In this document: piece after piece, positions 25,440 to 32,968 of the stretch
Position numbering within the stretch: position 1 is the first letter of the stretch
Layout of the letters: every line of letters starts with the position of its first letter
Origin: JAFCCL01 sp041645325
Lineage (GTDB): Archaea > Iainarchaeota > Iainarchaeia > Iainarchaeales > GCA-2688035
Direction of reading: 5' to 3'
Assembly (NCBI GenBank): GCA_041645325.1
Contig: JBAZQI010000007.1
Location: 1-41,699, forward strand
Length of the DNA stretch: 41,699 bases
Notes under the pieces: generated by a model
Told to the model about the DNA's origin: nothing
Database searches by the model: none
The model's input: the letters and a program-made list of their open reading frames with translations, nothing else
Position numbers and translations under genes: made by a program

Positions 25440-25715
25440 TTAGTCCTTGAATGCCGCAATTGTTCTGGAAAAGTCTTGGGAAAGCCTCTTACCTTTTAAG
25501 GTCAGGAAAACCAGCTTTCGCCGCCCCTCAACCTTGAATGAAACAAGCCCAAAAGACTCAAATTTTGAAAGGATTTTAATTATATGTGGAAATGTGCAGT
25601 CAGCTTCCTTTGCCAATGAAGAGGCAAACCACTCTTTTTTAGGGTCATCCAAGGCAATGAGAACATTGACCGGTTTTGACCTGAAAAAAAACGCCCGCAG
25701 GCTTTCTTTACCCAT
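25440..25715 (-). CDS. Winged-helix transcriptional regulator
   Basis: 91 residues with a winged helix-turn-helix: PVNVLIALDDPKKEWFASSL, AKEADCTFPHIIKILSKFES (recognition helix), and wing FKVEGRRKLVFLTLKGKRL. Layout matches small MarR/ArsR-like archaeal regulators. TATA-like CTTTAAAATA at about 25745-25754 gives leaderless transcription. Two TTATGTATAC motifs lie further upstream (25844, 25896) and could be its sites or those of a neighbour. Confidence 0.85.
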   Translation of the reverse strand: MGKESLRAFFFRSKPVNVLIALDDPKKEWFASSLAKEADCTFPHIIKILSKFESFGLVSFKVEGRRKLVFLTLKGKRLSQDFSRTIAAFKD

Positions 25716-25843
25716 TTGTAATCCAGTTAAAAAAGGTGCGAAAATATTTTAAAGGAAATATAAAATCAAAAGTATCTTTTTTGGGTATAAAAGAAAAAAT
25801 ATTAATTGCAGGATACAAAAGGAAAAAAACACAGGAACAAGGG

Positions 25844-25905
25844 TTATGTATACTGTGTTTTGAGGGGGCGAAAGAGGGGTTGCGATGGAATAGAATTATG
25901 TATAC
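25844..25905. promoter_or_regulatory. Pair of TTATGTATAC motifs
   Basis: The identical 10-mer TTATGTATAC occurs at 25844-25853 and 25896-25905, 52 bp apart (about five helical turns), between the divergent regulator and PRC-barrel genes. The core TTATGTAT also forms the palindrome at 26403-26425. Protein binding is inferred. Confidence 0.4.
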
Positions 25906-26003
25906 AAAACAACCTTTCCTTTATCAGAACCGGGGGGCATAACCAAAATGCTTAAATACTTTAAAGAGATTAGTATTATAACAAAATTTTCGGAGGGGAC
26001 AAG

Positions 26004-26303
26004 ATGACAATGCGCCTATCAAAACTATTCGGGATGGATATTTACACCGCGGACGCTGAGTATAAAGGCAAGGTCTTTGACATTATAATAAATCTGGAGA
26101 AGGGCAGGCTTGAAACAATCACAACAGAGCCTCTGAAAGCCAGGTCAAAACAAGAAGCCAAAAAAATCATCAGCGAAAAGAGCATCCCGTACAAAAATGT
26201 CAGGTCAGCAAAAGACATCGTGGTAGTTGGCGGAAAGCCAGCCGTGCAAGAGCCGGAAGAAAGGCCGAAGCCAGCATCATACTACAGATACAACAGACGC
26301 TGA
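26004..26303 (+). CDS. PRC-barrel domain protein
   Basis: 99 residues. The PRC-barrel covers residues 1-75: MRLSKLFGMDIYTADAEYKG, then KVFDIIINLEKGRLETI, ending in PYKNVRSAKDIVVVGG. A Pro/Glu-rich tail ends SYYRYNRR. Stand-alone PRC-barrels in archaea are of uncertain function; CdvA and RimM use the fold for interactions. A GGAGGGG ribosome-binding site lies 6 nt before the ATG, and tandem TATA-like sequences (CTTAAATAC, CTTTAAAG) lie at about 25949-25967. Confidence 0.85.
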   Translation: MTMRLSKLFGMDIYTADAEYKGKVFDIIINLEKGRLETITTEPLKARSKQEAKKIISEKSIPYKNVRSAKDIVVVGGKPAVQEPEERPKPASYYRYNRR

Positions 26304-26390
26304 TTTTTCCATTTTTAGCCCTTCCATTAATCTTCTTCTTTTGTTTTTGTTGTTTTGCCTTGCCGTTGCCAGGTTGATTCATTGGTAAAA

Positions 26391-26425
26391 CTTTAAATAT
26401 TCTTATGTATTAGTATTATACATAA
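26391..26425 (+). promoter_or_regulatory. TATA box with perfect operator-like palindrome
   Basis: CTTTAAATAT (26391-26400) is followed at once by TTATGTAT (26403-26410), 7 nt, and ATACATAA (26418-26425), a perfect inverted repeat. It lies between the TATA box and the expected start of transcription of the gene at 26474, a typical place for repressor binding. Confidence 0.55.
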
Positions 26426-26473
26426 GAAATAGAATTCAGTTACAACAACCAATATAGGAAGTGTGGGGTGTCT

Positions 26474-27067
26474 ATGGGAATTAGGGGCTATTTTATCCAA
26501 TACAAGTTCATAATTCCTGAAAAGATGAAGCACAGCAGCTACACCTACCAGAAGCTTTTCAGGGCGCTCTACGGCTATACGCAGGCGGTATTCAAATCAA
26601 ATGGCAAAACCTATCATTACCACAGGGCCGGCGTTCTGTCAGCAACCCCCTACATAAGGCCCGGCAAAAACTGCGTTATCATACCGCCTGGCGAGTTCCA
26701 GCACCTTCTGGACTTTTTCAAAACCGGGCGCAATCCAACCCACGTCTGGAAGAATAAGGGAGAATGGAAGGCGGTTTATTATATGAATGAAAAACTGGTT
26801 GATGAAAAAGGCGCAATAGCTGCTCTTGAATCCCTTCTCGATAGGTATTATATGGCGACAGAATCCGGTCGAAAAGAAAAACTGGTTTCCGAGCTAAGCC
26901 TCCTTGCTGCAAAACAGGGTGAGTTGGACAAGGGTTACCTGGCGGTTGTCCTCAATGAGGCGCAGCCGATAACAACCGATGAATGGTTCAAGGTGGTTTA
27001 TACTCAATCGGACAAGCTCAAGGCATTCTACTCAAACTATAAGAAACTCAAAAGCCTTTCACTGTAA
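26474..27067 (+). CDS. Conserved-looking hypothetical protein
   Basis: 197 residues from ATG 26474. Tyr-, His- and Lys-rich, soluble, with motifs such as GYFIQYKFIIPEKMKHSSYT, YGYTQAVFKSNGKTYHYHRA and GKNCVIIPPGEFQHLLDFF. I do not recognise a named family. The mixed beta-rich first 120 residues and helical remainder (LESLLDRYYMATESGRKEKL) suggest two parts. GGGGTG lies a few nt upstream. The palindrome in its promoter suggests regulated expression. Confidence 0.7.
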   Translation: MGIRGYFIQYKFIIPEKMKHSSYTYQKLFRALYGYTQAVFKSNGKTYHYHRAGVLSATPYIRPGKNCVIIPPGEFQHLLDFFKTGRNPTHVWKNKGEWKAVYYMNEKLVDEKGAIAALESLLDRYYMATESGRKEKLVSELSLLAAKQGELDKGYLAVVLNEAQPITTDEWFKVVYTQSDKLKAFYSNYKKLKSLSL

Positions 27068-27107
27068 AATCTGCCTCAAGTTCGGCTGTGCACGGTGTTT
27101 TTTGGCC

Positions 27108-27563
27108 CTAAGCCTCTTTTTTACTCTTTTTTTCCGTTTTGGCTTCTATGATTGCAGTCTGTTTTTCCCCCTCTTTTTTACTTATCTTAACAAGTAGGTC
27201 TTGTTTTCGCCACTGCATTCTGCCTCCAATGCTCGTGCTTTCCATTAGGCCTATGTCTGTCAATGTTTTGAGATAAGGATAAAGGCTGCGTTCGTTTTTG
27301 TATTCTGCCCCGAAAAGCTCCTTAATTCTGCGCCTGGCTTCAACCATATCCACCCATTCATCAAAACCCAAAACGCTTGAAAGGTGGAATGCTTGTGTAT
27401 TTTGCCTGAAATTAAGGTAGTCCCAAACACTATGTATTTCATCAAAACCGGTGTTTTTTGCCGTTTCCTCTGGTTTATAGACCCTTTCGCCGCTGTCCGC
27501 ACTCCAAACGTCCACCTTGTGGAAGAGGTTGAAAATGCTTCTCGCGATTCTCTTAAACACCAT
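27108..27563 (-). CDS. Hypothetical protein with winged-helix-like end
   Basis: 151 residues. The region EWVDMVEARRRIKELFG then YPYLKTLTDIGLMESTSIGG has the helix-helix-wing shape of a winged helix. The C-terminus is Lys-rich (KTEKKSKKEA). A TATA TTTAAAG (27590-27596) gives a leaderless transcript at ATG 27563, and GTAATTAC palindromes flank the box. This may be an autoregulated DNA-binding protein (inference). Confidence 0.6.
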   Translation of the reverse strand: MVFKRIARSIFNLFHKVDVWSADSGERVYKPEETAKNTGFDEIHSVWDYLNFRQNTQAFHLSSVLGFDEWVDMVEARRRIKELFGAEYKNERSLYPYLKTLTDIGLMESTSIGGRMQWRKQDLLVKISKKEGEKQTAIIEAKTEKKSKKEA

Positions 27564-27581
27564 GTTATTATTATAATGACC

Positions 27582-27640
27582 GTAATTACTTTAAATTATT
27601 ACTGTAATGAGAAATCATTATAGTAATTAATAGTAATTAC
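27582..27640 (-). promoter_or_regulatory. Promoter with repeated GTAATTAC palindromes
   Basis: Perfect palindromes GTAATTAC lie at 27582-27589 and 27633-27640, with a near copy GTAATTAA at 27623-27630. They bracket the TATA box (TTTAAAG on the minus strand) of the gene ending at 27108. The spacing suggests an operator, possibly for self-repression. Confidence 0.5.
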
Positions 27641-27641
27641 C

Positions 27642-28080
27642 TACTTTTGGTGTTTTTTATTTTTTCATGTTTGTGTGAGCTATATTTTAAGGGTTATTTT
27701 TTAAGCCCGCTGGCCCCCTATAGCCAGCATTACCTATTTTATCATTATCCATACATTGTGAGTTGGCTGAAAAAAGGTTATTTTTTGCCGCACTGCCTGT
27801 TGCCTGCTTCCTGGGTACCTGTGAGTAAGGTGATTCTGGCTTTTAGGTTGTTTTTGCCAATATTCTTTCAAATCCCCTTGTTGTGAGGCTGCTTGGTTTT
27901 GAGGCATTTCTTGCGGTTTTTCTTTTCCATCAATATCTCTGCTTGTTAGCCGCCGCTAAAAGGTTTTTTTTATATACTCTGCCCAAAACCGCGCTAAACT
28001 GCTTATGTGAGGCTGCTTAGCTTGTTCCAAAAAATCAGCTTTTTGCCAAGAATAAGGTTTTTCCTGTTTTGTGGGAAGAA
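27642..28080. other. Intergenic region without clear gene
   Basis: T-rich. It holds a hairpin GCTGGC/GCCAGC (27709-27728) just after an ATTTTAAGG TATA-like element. A 13-nt direct repeat TGTGAGGCTGCTT is seen near 27881 and 28005. No convincing protein frame. A small RNA starting near 27700 is possible but not shown. Confidence 0.4.
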
Positions 28081-28155
28081 TAGCGGGGGGAGGATTTGAA
28101 CCTCCGACCTTCGGGTTATGAGCCCGACGGGCACTCCTGGCTGCCCTACCCCGCT
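28081..28155 (-). tRNA. Initiator tRNA-Met (CAT)
   Basis: 75 nt. Acceptor AGCGGGG pairs with CCCCGCT with discriminator A. The anticodon arm TCGGG-CTCATAA-CCCGA has the three consecutive G-C pairs typical of initiators, and the T arm is GGAGG-TTCAAAT-CCTCC. The 5' A1:T72 pair and overall sequence match archaeal initiator tRNAs. CCA is not encoded. TATA TTTTTAAACC lies about 30 nt upstream (28181-28190). Confidence 0.95.
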
Positions 28156-28350
28156 ATAACAAAAGCTTTGCATAAAAAGGTTTAAAAACCGCCCGAAAGG
28201 TATTTTTATAAACAAAGGCTTTTTTTAACCTGTTTGCCTGTTTTGTGGTTTTAAAATGCTTTATTTTTTATAAGCGCCTTTATTTTTCCGTTTTTTCCCT
28301 TATTTTTTCTTTTTCCCCTGTTTTAAAATCTGTCCAAGATTTTGTGTTTT

Positions 28351-28893
28351 TTAAGTCATTTTTTCCAGTTCGCCGGTTTCTTTTTTCATTACCTCTATCT
28401 GCGTATTTATGTCTTCCAGCCTTTTGCTGTAGTCAAAGGCGTCCATTGTCTGGTTGCATTCCGGGCATTTGAACTGGTATTCTGCGGCAATTTCAAAGGG
28501 GACCAAACTGCATGTGTTTTTGCAGCTGAAAAAGCTGTAATTTTTCCCGAAGTCGTGCTTTGCCTCAAGTTTTTCTATGTTTTCCTTTTGTTCTTCAAGT
28601 ATAAGATCAACTATCCTTTTTTTCTTTATCTCCCAAGTGTAATTATACCAGCCGTTTCTTTTGTTCTTTGTTTTCTTGTAGCATGCTATCCCCCTGTAAT
28701 GCAGTCTGTTCAAAACAGTCCTTATTTCCGTAACCTTCATCTTCATTTTCTTGGCCAATTCCTCGTCAGTCACGTGCCTGTCCTTTTTTTCGCAGAATGT
28801 TGCCACGCCTATGGCCGCGTCCCCGCCTGTGTTCTTAAGGAACTCCTGAACCAGGGGAAGGCAGATAAAGCTTTTTTTGCTGGTCAAAGGCAT
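28351..28893 (-). CDS. tfe: Transcription initiation factor TFE (TFIIE-alpha homologue)
   Basis: 180 residues from ATG 28893. An N-terminal winged helix (DRHVTDEELAKKMKMKVTEI, then RTVLNRLHYRGIACYKK) precedes a linker helix. The zinc ribbon has FSCKNTCSLVPFEIAAEYQF then KCPECNQ; the first CxxxC pair deviates slightly from the usual CxxC. TFE helps open promoters with TBP, TFB and RNA polymerase. The start fits a TATA TTTAAATC at 28922-28929, inside the end of trm56, so it has its own promoter although trm56 is only about 30 nt upstream. Confidence 0.92.
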   Translation of the reverse strand: MPLTSKKSFICLPLVQEFLKNTGGDAAIGVATFCEKKDRHVTDEELAKKMKMKVTEIRTVLNRLHYRGIACYKKTKNKRNGWYNYTWEIKKKRIVDLILEEQKENIEKLEAKHDFGKNYSFFSCKNTCSLVPFEIAAEYQFKCPECNQTMDAFDYSKRLEDINTQIEVMKKETGELEKMT

Positions 28894-28923
28894 CAACCAT
28901 AACAATTATTTTTCAAAACCGAT

Positions 28924-29478
28924 TTAAACTAAACGCCTGTTTTCATGCTTTTTTGCGACTTTTTTGCCTTTTGCCTGTGGCACAATGCTTATTTCCGCTT
29001 TTGGGAAGTGCAGCGCAAGCTCTTGCCCTTTTTGAATCCTGTCAAGTGCAACAGCCAAGGCGGCTATTTCGCTGTGCGGCTGGCTTGTTACAGCGATGTT
29101 TGCGTCGCTTTGCTCATAAACATCTTTTTCGACCTTTTGGCTGCCTATCACTATCAGAATTTTTTTCTTTTGCCGCAGCCTTTTTTCCTCTTTTTGGAGC
29201 TGCAGGCCGTACATTGTCAGATGCACGGAGAAAAAGCCCTTTTTTTTGAATTCCGCCAGGGTTTTTCTCCAGTTGCCTGTGAATTCAACTTTGAATGAGC
29301 CGCCCCATCTTTTTGAGACGTCTTCAACGCTCTCGATTATGCTTTTGTCCTCGTCTCCGGCAATTATTATTTTTTTTGCCCCGAAGGCGCGTGCTACAAG
29401 GCAGCAGTGCGACGTAACCCTGTAATCGCGTACAAGCCTGTGCCCGTATCTCAGCACGGCGATTTCGTGGCTCACCAT
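28924..29478 (-). CDS. trm56: tRNA (cytidine-56 2'-O)-methyltransferase
   Basis: 184 residues of the SPOUT superfamily. The archaeal Trm56 pattern is clear: VLRYGHRLVRDYRVTSHCCL then VARAFGA near the N-terminus, and LTMYGLQL followed by LIVIGSQKVEKDVYEQSDAN in the knotted SAM-binding part. It methylates C56 in the T-loop of archaeal tRNAs. The first 30 codons and its promoter region are duplicated 1765 bp downstream on the plus coordinate (31153-31243). The codons TCG and TGC at residues 23 and 25 differ from that copy. Confidence 0.92.
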   Translation of the reverse strand: MVSHEIAVLRYGHRLVRDYRVTSHCCLVARAFGAKKIIIAGDEDKSIIESVEDVSKRWGGSFKVEFTGNWRKTLAEFKKKGFFSVHLTMYGLQLQKEEKRLRQKKKILIVIGSQKVEKDVYEQSDANIAVTSQPHSEIAALAVALDRIQKGQELALHFPKAEISIVPQAKGKKVAKKHENRRLV

Positions 29479-29535
29479 ATAACCTTATATTAACTACAAA
29501 CAGATTTTTATTACTAAGTCAGCCAACGGTGAAAA
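29388..29535 (+). repeat. 148-bp direct duplication, copy 1
   Basis: Matches 31153-31300 with five differences, all within the first 26 nt; the last 122 nt (29414-29535) are identical. It covers the 5' end of trm56 and the divergent promoter region. Identity stops abruptly after GGTGAAAA. Confidence 0.95.
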
Positions 29536-29826
29536 TTTTATTCCCCCGTATACTGCGTGGTCTGAAAGGCCCGCAGTAATCTTTTAGGGCCTCAATCTTT
29601 TTCTTATCTATTGCGTGCGGCGGGCTTTCGCCCGCCCTATAATGGCACGATAGGCGACAATATTTATAGTAATTTTAAGTGGTGTAAGCTCTAAAAATTG
29701 AAAGCGATACTCGCAACAACTTGCTGTGTTGTGCACTTTTAGCCCTTAAATCGCCATTCAAAGAATGGTGGAATTCTATCGGATTTCAACAAGGGGCGGC
29801 ACCAGAAGGCGCGCTGCTTGGCAGAC
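29536..29826. other. Inserted non-coding stretch
   Basis: Part of the segment between the two 148-bp copies. It contains a strong hairpin GGCGGGC-TTTC-GCCCGCC (29619-29636), a TATA-like ATTTATAG near 29661-29669 and a short plus-strand frame (from 29721) that lacks family resemblance. No transposase or integrase is seen. Confidence 0.45.
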
Positions 29827-30978
29827 TCATGTACAATTGCAAGCTCCGCCAGAAGGAATATGCTCCTTGCAAACAGCACAGATTTCTCCCGCGGTCAGTG
29901 CCCTGTTGTAGATTTTGGCTTCGTCGGTGATGCCGTTGAAACCACAACTACTACCGCCGCAAGTAGATACTCCCTCAAAATGCCCCAAAAATAAATTTCC
30001 CGTTGAGGTCGTAAGGGAAAATGTTCTTGATAAGGAAAAGATGTTTTCTCCGCCCCTATAGCCGGCCCAGATACTTCCGTTGTATGTGTATACTATATGG
30101 TGCCAGTTGGTATTGGTGATTGGAATGTTGGAGCCTGTCCTTGGATTACTGCCGGTATAACTTGAAGAGTAAAATTCAATGTTGTCATTGAGGTATTCCC
30201 ATATGATGGCATATGTGTTATCGCCGGGGCCGAGTTTGCTTAAAATGTATTTATTGGTTTGTGTAAGGTTACCGGGTTTCATCCATAAGACTATTGTAAA
30301 CTCATTCGTTAAATCCAAGCTATCACTATCGCCCACCTGGATATAATCATTCACTCCGTCAAAGCCGATGCAGTTTCCGCTCGGGCAGCCTCCTGTTGTT
30401 TGCCATGTCGGCCCGTTCGGCGGGGCTGGCAGCAGTGTTCCGTTGTTTCCGTTTCCACTGCTGTCTGTAGTTGTTGTGCCAGTGCCTTCATCAAACTTAT
30501 AGTAGGCGGTAAGCCCTACTTCGCCAGGGTTTCCACCGCTTGTGCCTGTTCCGCTTGCGTTAATTGTTACAGTTCTTTGTAATCCGAAGTAGTCTGTGTA
30601 TCCTATTCTTATGCTTCCTTTGCTCTCTGCCGACGTAGTGCATTTGAGTTCCATTATGCTTCCTGCGCCGATTGATATTTGTGGTGGTGGATTTTTTGTG
30701 TTGATTGTGCAGTTACTGTAGTTTGTTGGTGTAATGCTTGTTATGTCAATTTTTCCGCCGGTAGCATTCTGCAACCGGATTTCTGCAGTTGTTTCGGAAA
30801 CACTGCTTGCTCTCAGCAAAATCTTTGCAGGATCACTGCTGGAAAAAACCGCTGTGGAAGCAGGGCTTCCTGCAACAAAAACAAGCACTGCTACCACGGT
30901 AGCTATCATTATCAGCGCCCAGCCATATGTCATCAAATATTCCAAACTAGCCTGGGCGCGCAAACCAAAATCAAACAT
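29827..30978 (-). CDS. Pilin-like LamG-domain surface protein
   Basis: 383 residues. The N-terminus has a class III signal peptide: LRAQASLEYLMTYGWALIMI, with cleavage expected before Gln and the QxSxEY motif that starts archaeal pilin-type helices. A beta-rich spacer (about 50-150, Thr/Ser-rich) follows. A LamG/concanavalin-like domain covers about 160-375 (GLTAYYKFDEGTGTTTTDSS, CIGFDGVNDYIQVGDSDSLD, GITDEAKIYNRALTAGEI). It is probably assembled into or tethered with type IV pilus-like fibres and binds glycans or proteins. It lies between the direct duplications and appears inserted between trm56 and serS. Confidence 0.85.
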   Translation of the reverse strand: MFDFGLRAQASLEYLMTYGWALIMIATVVAVLVFVAGSPASTAVFSSSDPAKILLRASSVSETTAEIRLQNATGGKIDITSITPTNYSNCTINTKNPPPQISIGAGSIMELKCTTSAESKGSIRIGYTDYFGLQRTVTINASGTGTSGGNPGEVGLTAYYKFDEGTGTTTTDSSGNGNNGTLLPAPPNGPTWQTTGGCPSGNCIGFDGVNDYIQVGDSDSLDLTNEFTIVLWMKPGNLTQTNKYILSKLGPGDNTYAIIWEYLNDNIEFYSSSYTGSNPRTGSNIPITNTNWHHIVYTYNGSIWAGYRGGENIFSLSRTFSLTTSTGNLFLGHFEGVSTCGGSSCGFNGITDEAKIYNRALTAGEICAVCKEHIPSGGACNCT

Positions 30979-31152
30979 TATACCATAATAAATCTTGCCA
31001 AATTTAAGGTTTCTGGTGCTTTAAACTTTTGGGCAAAATTAGGTGCTTTTGTGGTTTTTGGGCTTTTAACCCGGAATGACCACTAAACGCGTTTTCCTGC
31101 ATATCTTATTGGTACGTCTGCATTGGCTGAGTTGCCGAATGGTGTAACCGTT

Positions 31153-31243
31153 CGCGTGCTACGAGGCAGCTGTGTGTTGTAACCCTGTAATCGCGTACAA
31201 GCCTGTGCCCGTATCTCAGCACGGCGATTTCGTGGCTCACCAT
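31153..31243 (-). pseudogene. Truncated 5' fragment of trm56
   Basis: The first 30 codons of trm56 are repeated here (MVSHEIAVLRYGHRLVRDYR then VTTHSCLVAR) and then run into unrelated sequence with a stop about 15 codons later. The copy reads TTHS where the intact gene reads TSHC. The TTH form is closer to the family consensus as I recall it, suggesting the intact copy has drifted. Confidence 0.85.
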
Positions 31244-31269
31244 ATAACCTTATATTAACTACAAACAGA

Positions 31270-31278
31270 TTTTTATTA
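31270..31278 (+). promoter_or_regulatory. TATA box of serS (duplicated at 29505-29513)
   Basis: TTTTTATTA lies about 25-30 nt before ATG 31302, giving a leaderless or nearly leaderless mRNA. The same box in copy 1 now points into the inserted segment. Confidence 0.55.
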
Positions 31279-31301
31279 CTAAGTCAGCCAACGGTGAAAA
31301 A

Positions 31302-32618
31302 ATGCTTGACATAAACCTCATCAGGGCAAATCCAACACTTGCTGAAGGTAACCTTAAGAAAAGAAATGACCTGAAAAAAATCGCCCTGCTTCAGGAACTG
31401 ATTGAAAATGACAGGGAATGGCGCTGCCTGAAGCAGGAAATTGACGCATTGAGGCAGAAGCGCAACGTCATTTCCGGCGTTATTGCAGGGGAGATGCGTG
31501 CCGGCATGGATGTTTCCTCAAAAACCGCAGAGGCAAAGCAGATTCCCTCTTTGATAAAGGAAAAAGAGGCAAGAACCGCGGAGCTCAAGGGAAAGGTCGA
31601 CTACTGCCTTATGCGATTGCCAAATCTCCTTGATGATTCCGTGCCTTTCGGAAAAGACGAGTCGGAAAACATTGTGGTGAAAAAATGCGGCAAGCCGAAA
31701 AAGGCTTCTTTTGAGCTGCTACACCATGGCATGCTTGCCGCTAAGCTCGGCCTTGCGGATTTCGAGCGCGCTGTGAAGATAAGCGGCAACGGCTTCTTTT
31801 ACCTCAAGGGTTCATTGGTGTTGCTTGACCTTGCATTGCAGAAATACGCACTTGACCTTCTCTGCAAGCGCGGCTTCATGCCAGTTCAGCCGCCTTTCAT
31901 GATGAGGCGCAGGCCTTATGAAGGCGTTGTTTCCTTGGATGATTTTGAGAACGTGATGTACAAGATTGAGAACGACGACCTTTACCTGATTGCCACAAGC
32001 GAGCATCCAATGGCCGCAATGTACCAGGACGAAATTCTTGAAGAAAAGGATTTGCCGATAAAGTATGCCGGGGTAAGCGCCTGTTTCCGCCGCGAAATAG
32101 GCAAGCATGGTTTGGACGAACGCGGCTTTTTCCGCGTGCACCAGTTCAACAAGATAGAGCAGTTTGTTTTCTGCACGCCAGGGCAAAGCTGGAAGCTCTT
32201 TGAGGAAATCGCAAAAAATGCCGAGGATTTGCTCAAGGGCCTCAAGATTCCCTATGAAAAGGTCAATGTCTGCACAGGCGATATGGGTGCGATTGCCGCC
32301 AAAAAATACGATTTCAACGGCTGGTCCCCGAGGGAGCAAAAGTATATTGAGCTTATGTCCTGCAGCCATTGCACCGATTACCAGGCAAGGCGCCTTGGCA
32401 TCAGGTACAGGAAAAAAGGCGGCGAAAAGGCGGTTGTGCACACTTTGAACAACACAATGGTTGCCACTACAAGAATGCTGCGCATTATTTTGGAGACTTA
32501 CCAGACAAAACAGGGCACAATCAAGGTTCCTGCTGTTTTGCAGAAATACATGAACGGATTGAAGGAAATCAAGGGTAATGCCGAAAAACCGCAAAAACCG
32601 AAAAAAGGCAAAAAATAG
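31302..32618 (+). CDS. serS: Seryl-tRNA synthetase
   Basis: 438 residues, class II synthetase of the common (non-methanogen) type. An N-terminal coiled-coil arm (residues about 20-110: LKQEIDALRQKRNVISGVI) grips the tRNA long variable arm. Motif 2 is FRREIGKHGLDERGFFRVHQ, motif 3 NNTMVATTRMLRIILE, and the TSEHP serine-pocket segment is present. The Lys-rich end (PKKGKK) is an extra tail. It charges tRNA-Ser in the cytoplasm. The promoter was duplicated by the insertion upstream. Confidence 0.95.
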   Translation: MLDINLIRANPTLAEGNLKKRNDLKKIALLQELIENDREWRCLKQEIDALRQKRNVISGVIAGEMRAGMDVSSKTAEAKQIPSLIKEKEARTAELKGKVDYCLMRLPNLLDDSVPFGKDESENIVVKKCGKPKKASFELLHHGMLAAKLGLADFERAVKISGNGFFYLKGSLVLLDLALQKYALDLLCKRGFMPVQPPFMMRRRPYEGVVSLDDFENVMYKIENDDLYLIATSEHPMAAMYQDEILEEKDLPIKYAGVSACFRREIGKHGLDERGFFRVHQFNKIEQFVFCTPGQSWKLFEEIAKNAEDLLKGLKIPYEKVNVCTGDMGAIAAKKYDFNGWSPREQKYIELMSCSHCTDYQARRLGIRYRKKGGEKAVVHTLNNTMVATTRMLRIILETYQTKQGTIKVPAVLQKYMNGLKEIKGNAEKPQKPKKGKK

Positions 32619-32692
32619 CGGCTTTAAATATTTTTGCAAAGCCAATTATTTTATACTCCTTTTATAAAAGAAGTATTGAACGAGCAGCAATT

Positions 32693-32766
32693 GGGCCCGT
32701 AGCTCAGCCTGGCAGAGCACTTGGCTTTTAACCAAGGTGTCGTGGGTTCGAATCCCACCGGGCTCG
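32693..32766 (+). tRNA. tRNA-Lys (TTT)
   Basis: 74 nt. Acceptor GGGCCCG/CGGGCTC with G discriminator; anticodon arm CTTGG-CTTTTAA-CCAAG; T arm GTGGG-TTCGAAT-CCCAC. No intron, CCA not encoded. TATA-like TTTATAAAAG lies about 28 nt upstream. Confidence 0.97.
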
Positions 32767-32779
32767 TTAGCCGACACGT

Positions 32780-32840
32780 CCGGCTGGTACGGGCACTATC
32801 TTCGCGCCTTTTTGGCGCTCGATAGAGCAGGCTTCGCCGG
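32780..32840. other. Nested hairpin between the two tRNA-Lys genes
   Basis: Three nested stems can form: CCGGC (32780-32784)/GCCGG (32836-32840), CTATC (32796-32800)/GATAG (32821-32825) and GCGCC (32804-32808)/GGCGC (32814-32818) with a TTTTT loop. The large internal loop between the outer two stems resembles an H/ACA-type pocket, but no ACA follows. It may be a processing or terminator structure or a small RNA. Confidence 0.45.
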
Positions 32841-32891
32841 TTTTGGAAAAAAGGCTTTAATTAAAAAGTTATCCAAAAGGAATTATTTCAG

Positions 32892-32965
32892 GGGCCCGTA
32901 GCTCAGCCTGGTAGAGCACCTGACTCTTAATCAGGGTGTCGTGGGTTCGAATCCCATCGGGCTCG
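32892..32965 (+). tRNA. tRNA-Lys (CTT)
   Basis: 74 nt. Same acceptor and T arm as the TTT isoacceptor; anticodon arm CCTGA-CTCTTAA-TCAGG. No intron. TATA-like TTTAATTAAAAA lies about 30 nt upstream. A protein frame begins 3 nt after its 3' end. Confidence 0.97.
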
Positions 32966-32968
32966 TTT

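Larger units (their letters stand above)
31153..31300 (+). repeat. 148-bp direct duplication, copy 2
   Basis: Second copy of 29388-29535 (offset 1765). It ends one base before the ATG of serS, so serS uses the promoter carried in this copy. Confidence 0.95.

Noticed and set aside
29721..29930. Plus-strand frame beginning MLCCALLALKSPFKEWW
   Set aside because: It overlaps the end of the LamG gene, has no ribosome-binding site and matches no family I know.
29388..31300. Insertion sequence or composite transposon
   Set aside because: No transposase, no terminal inverted repeats, and the flanking duplication (148 bp) is much longer than target duplications of known IS families.
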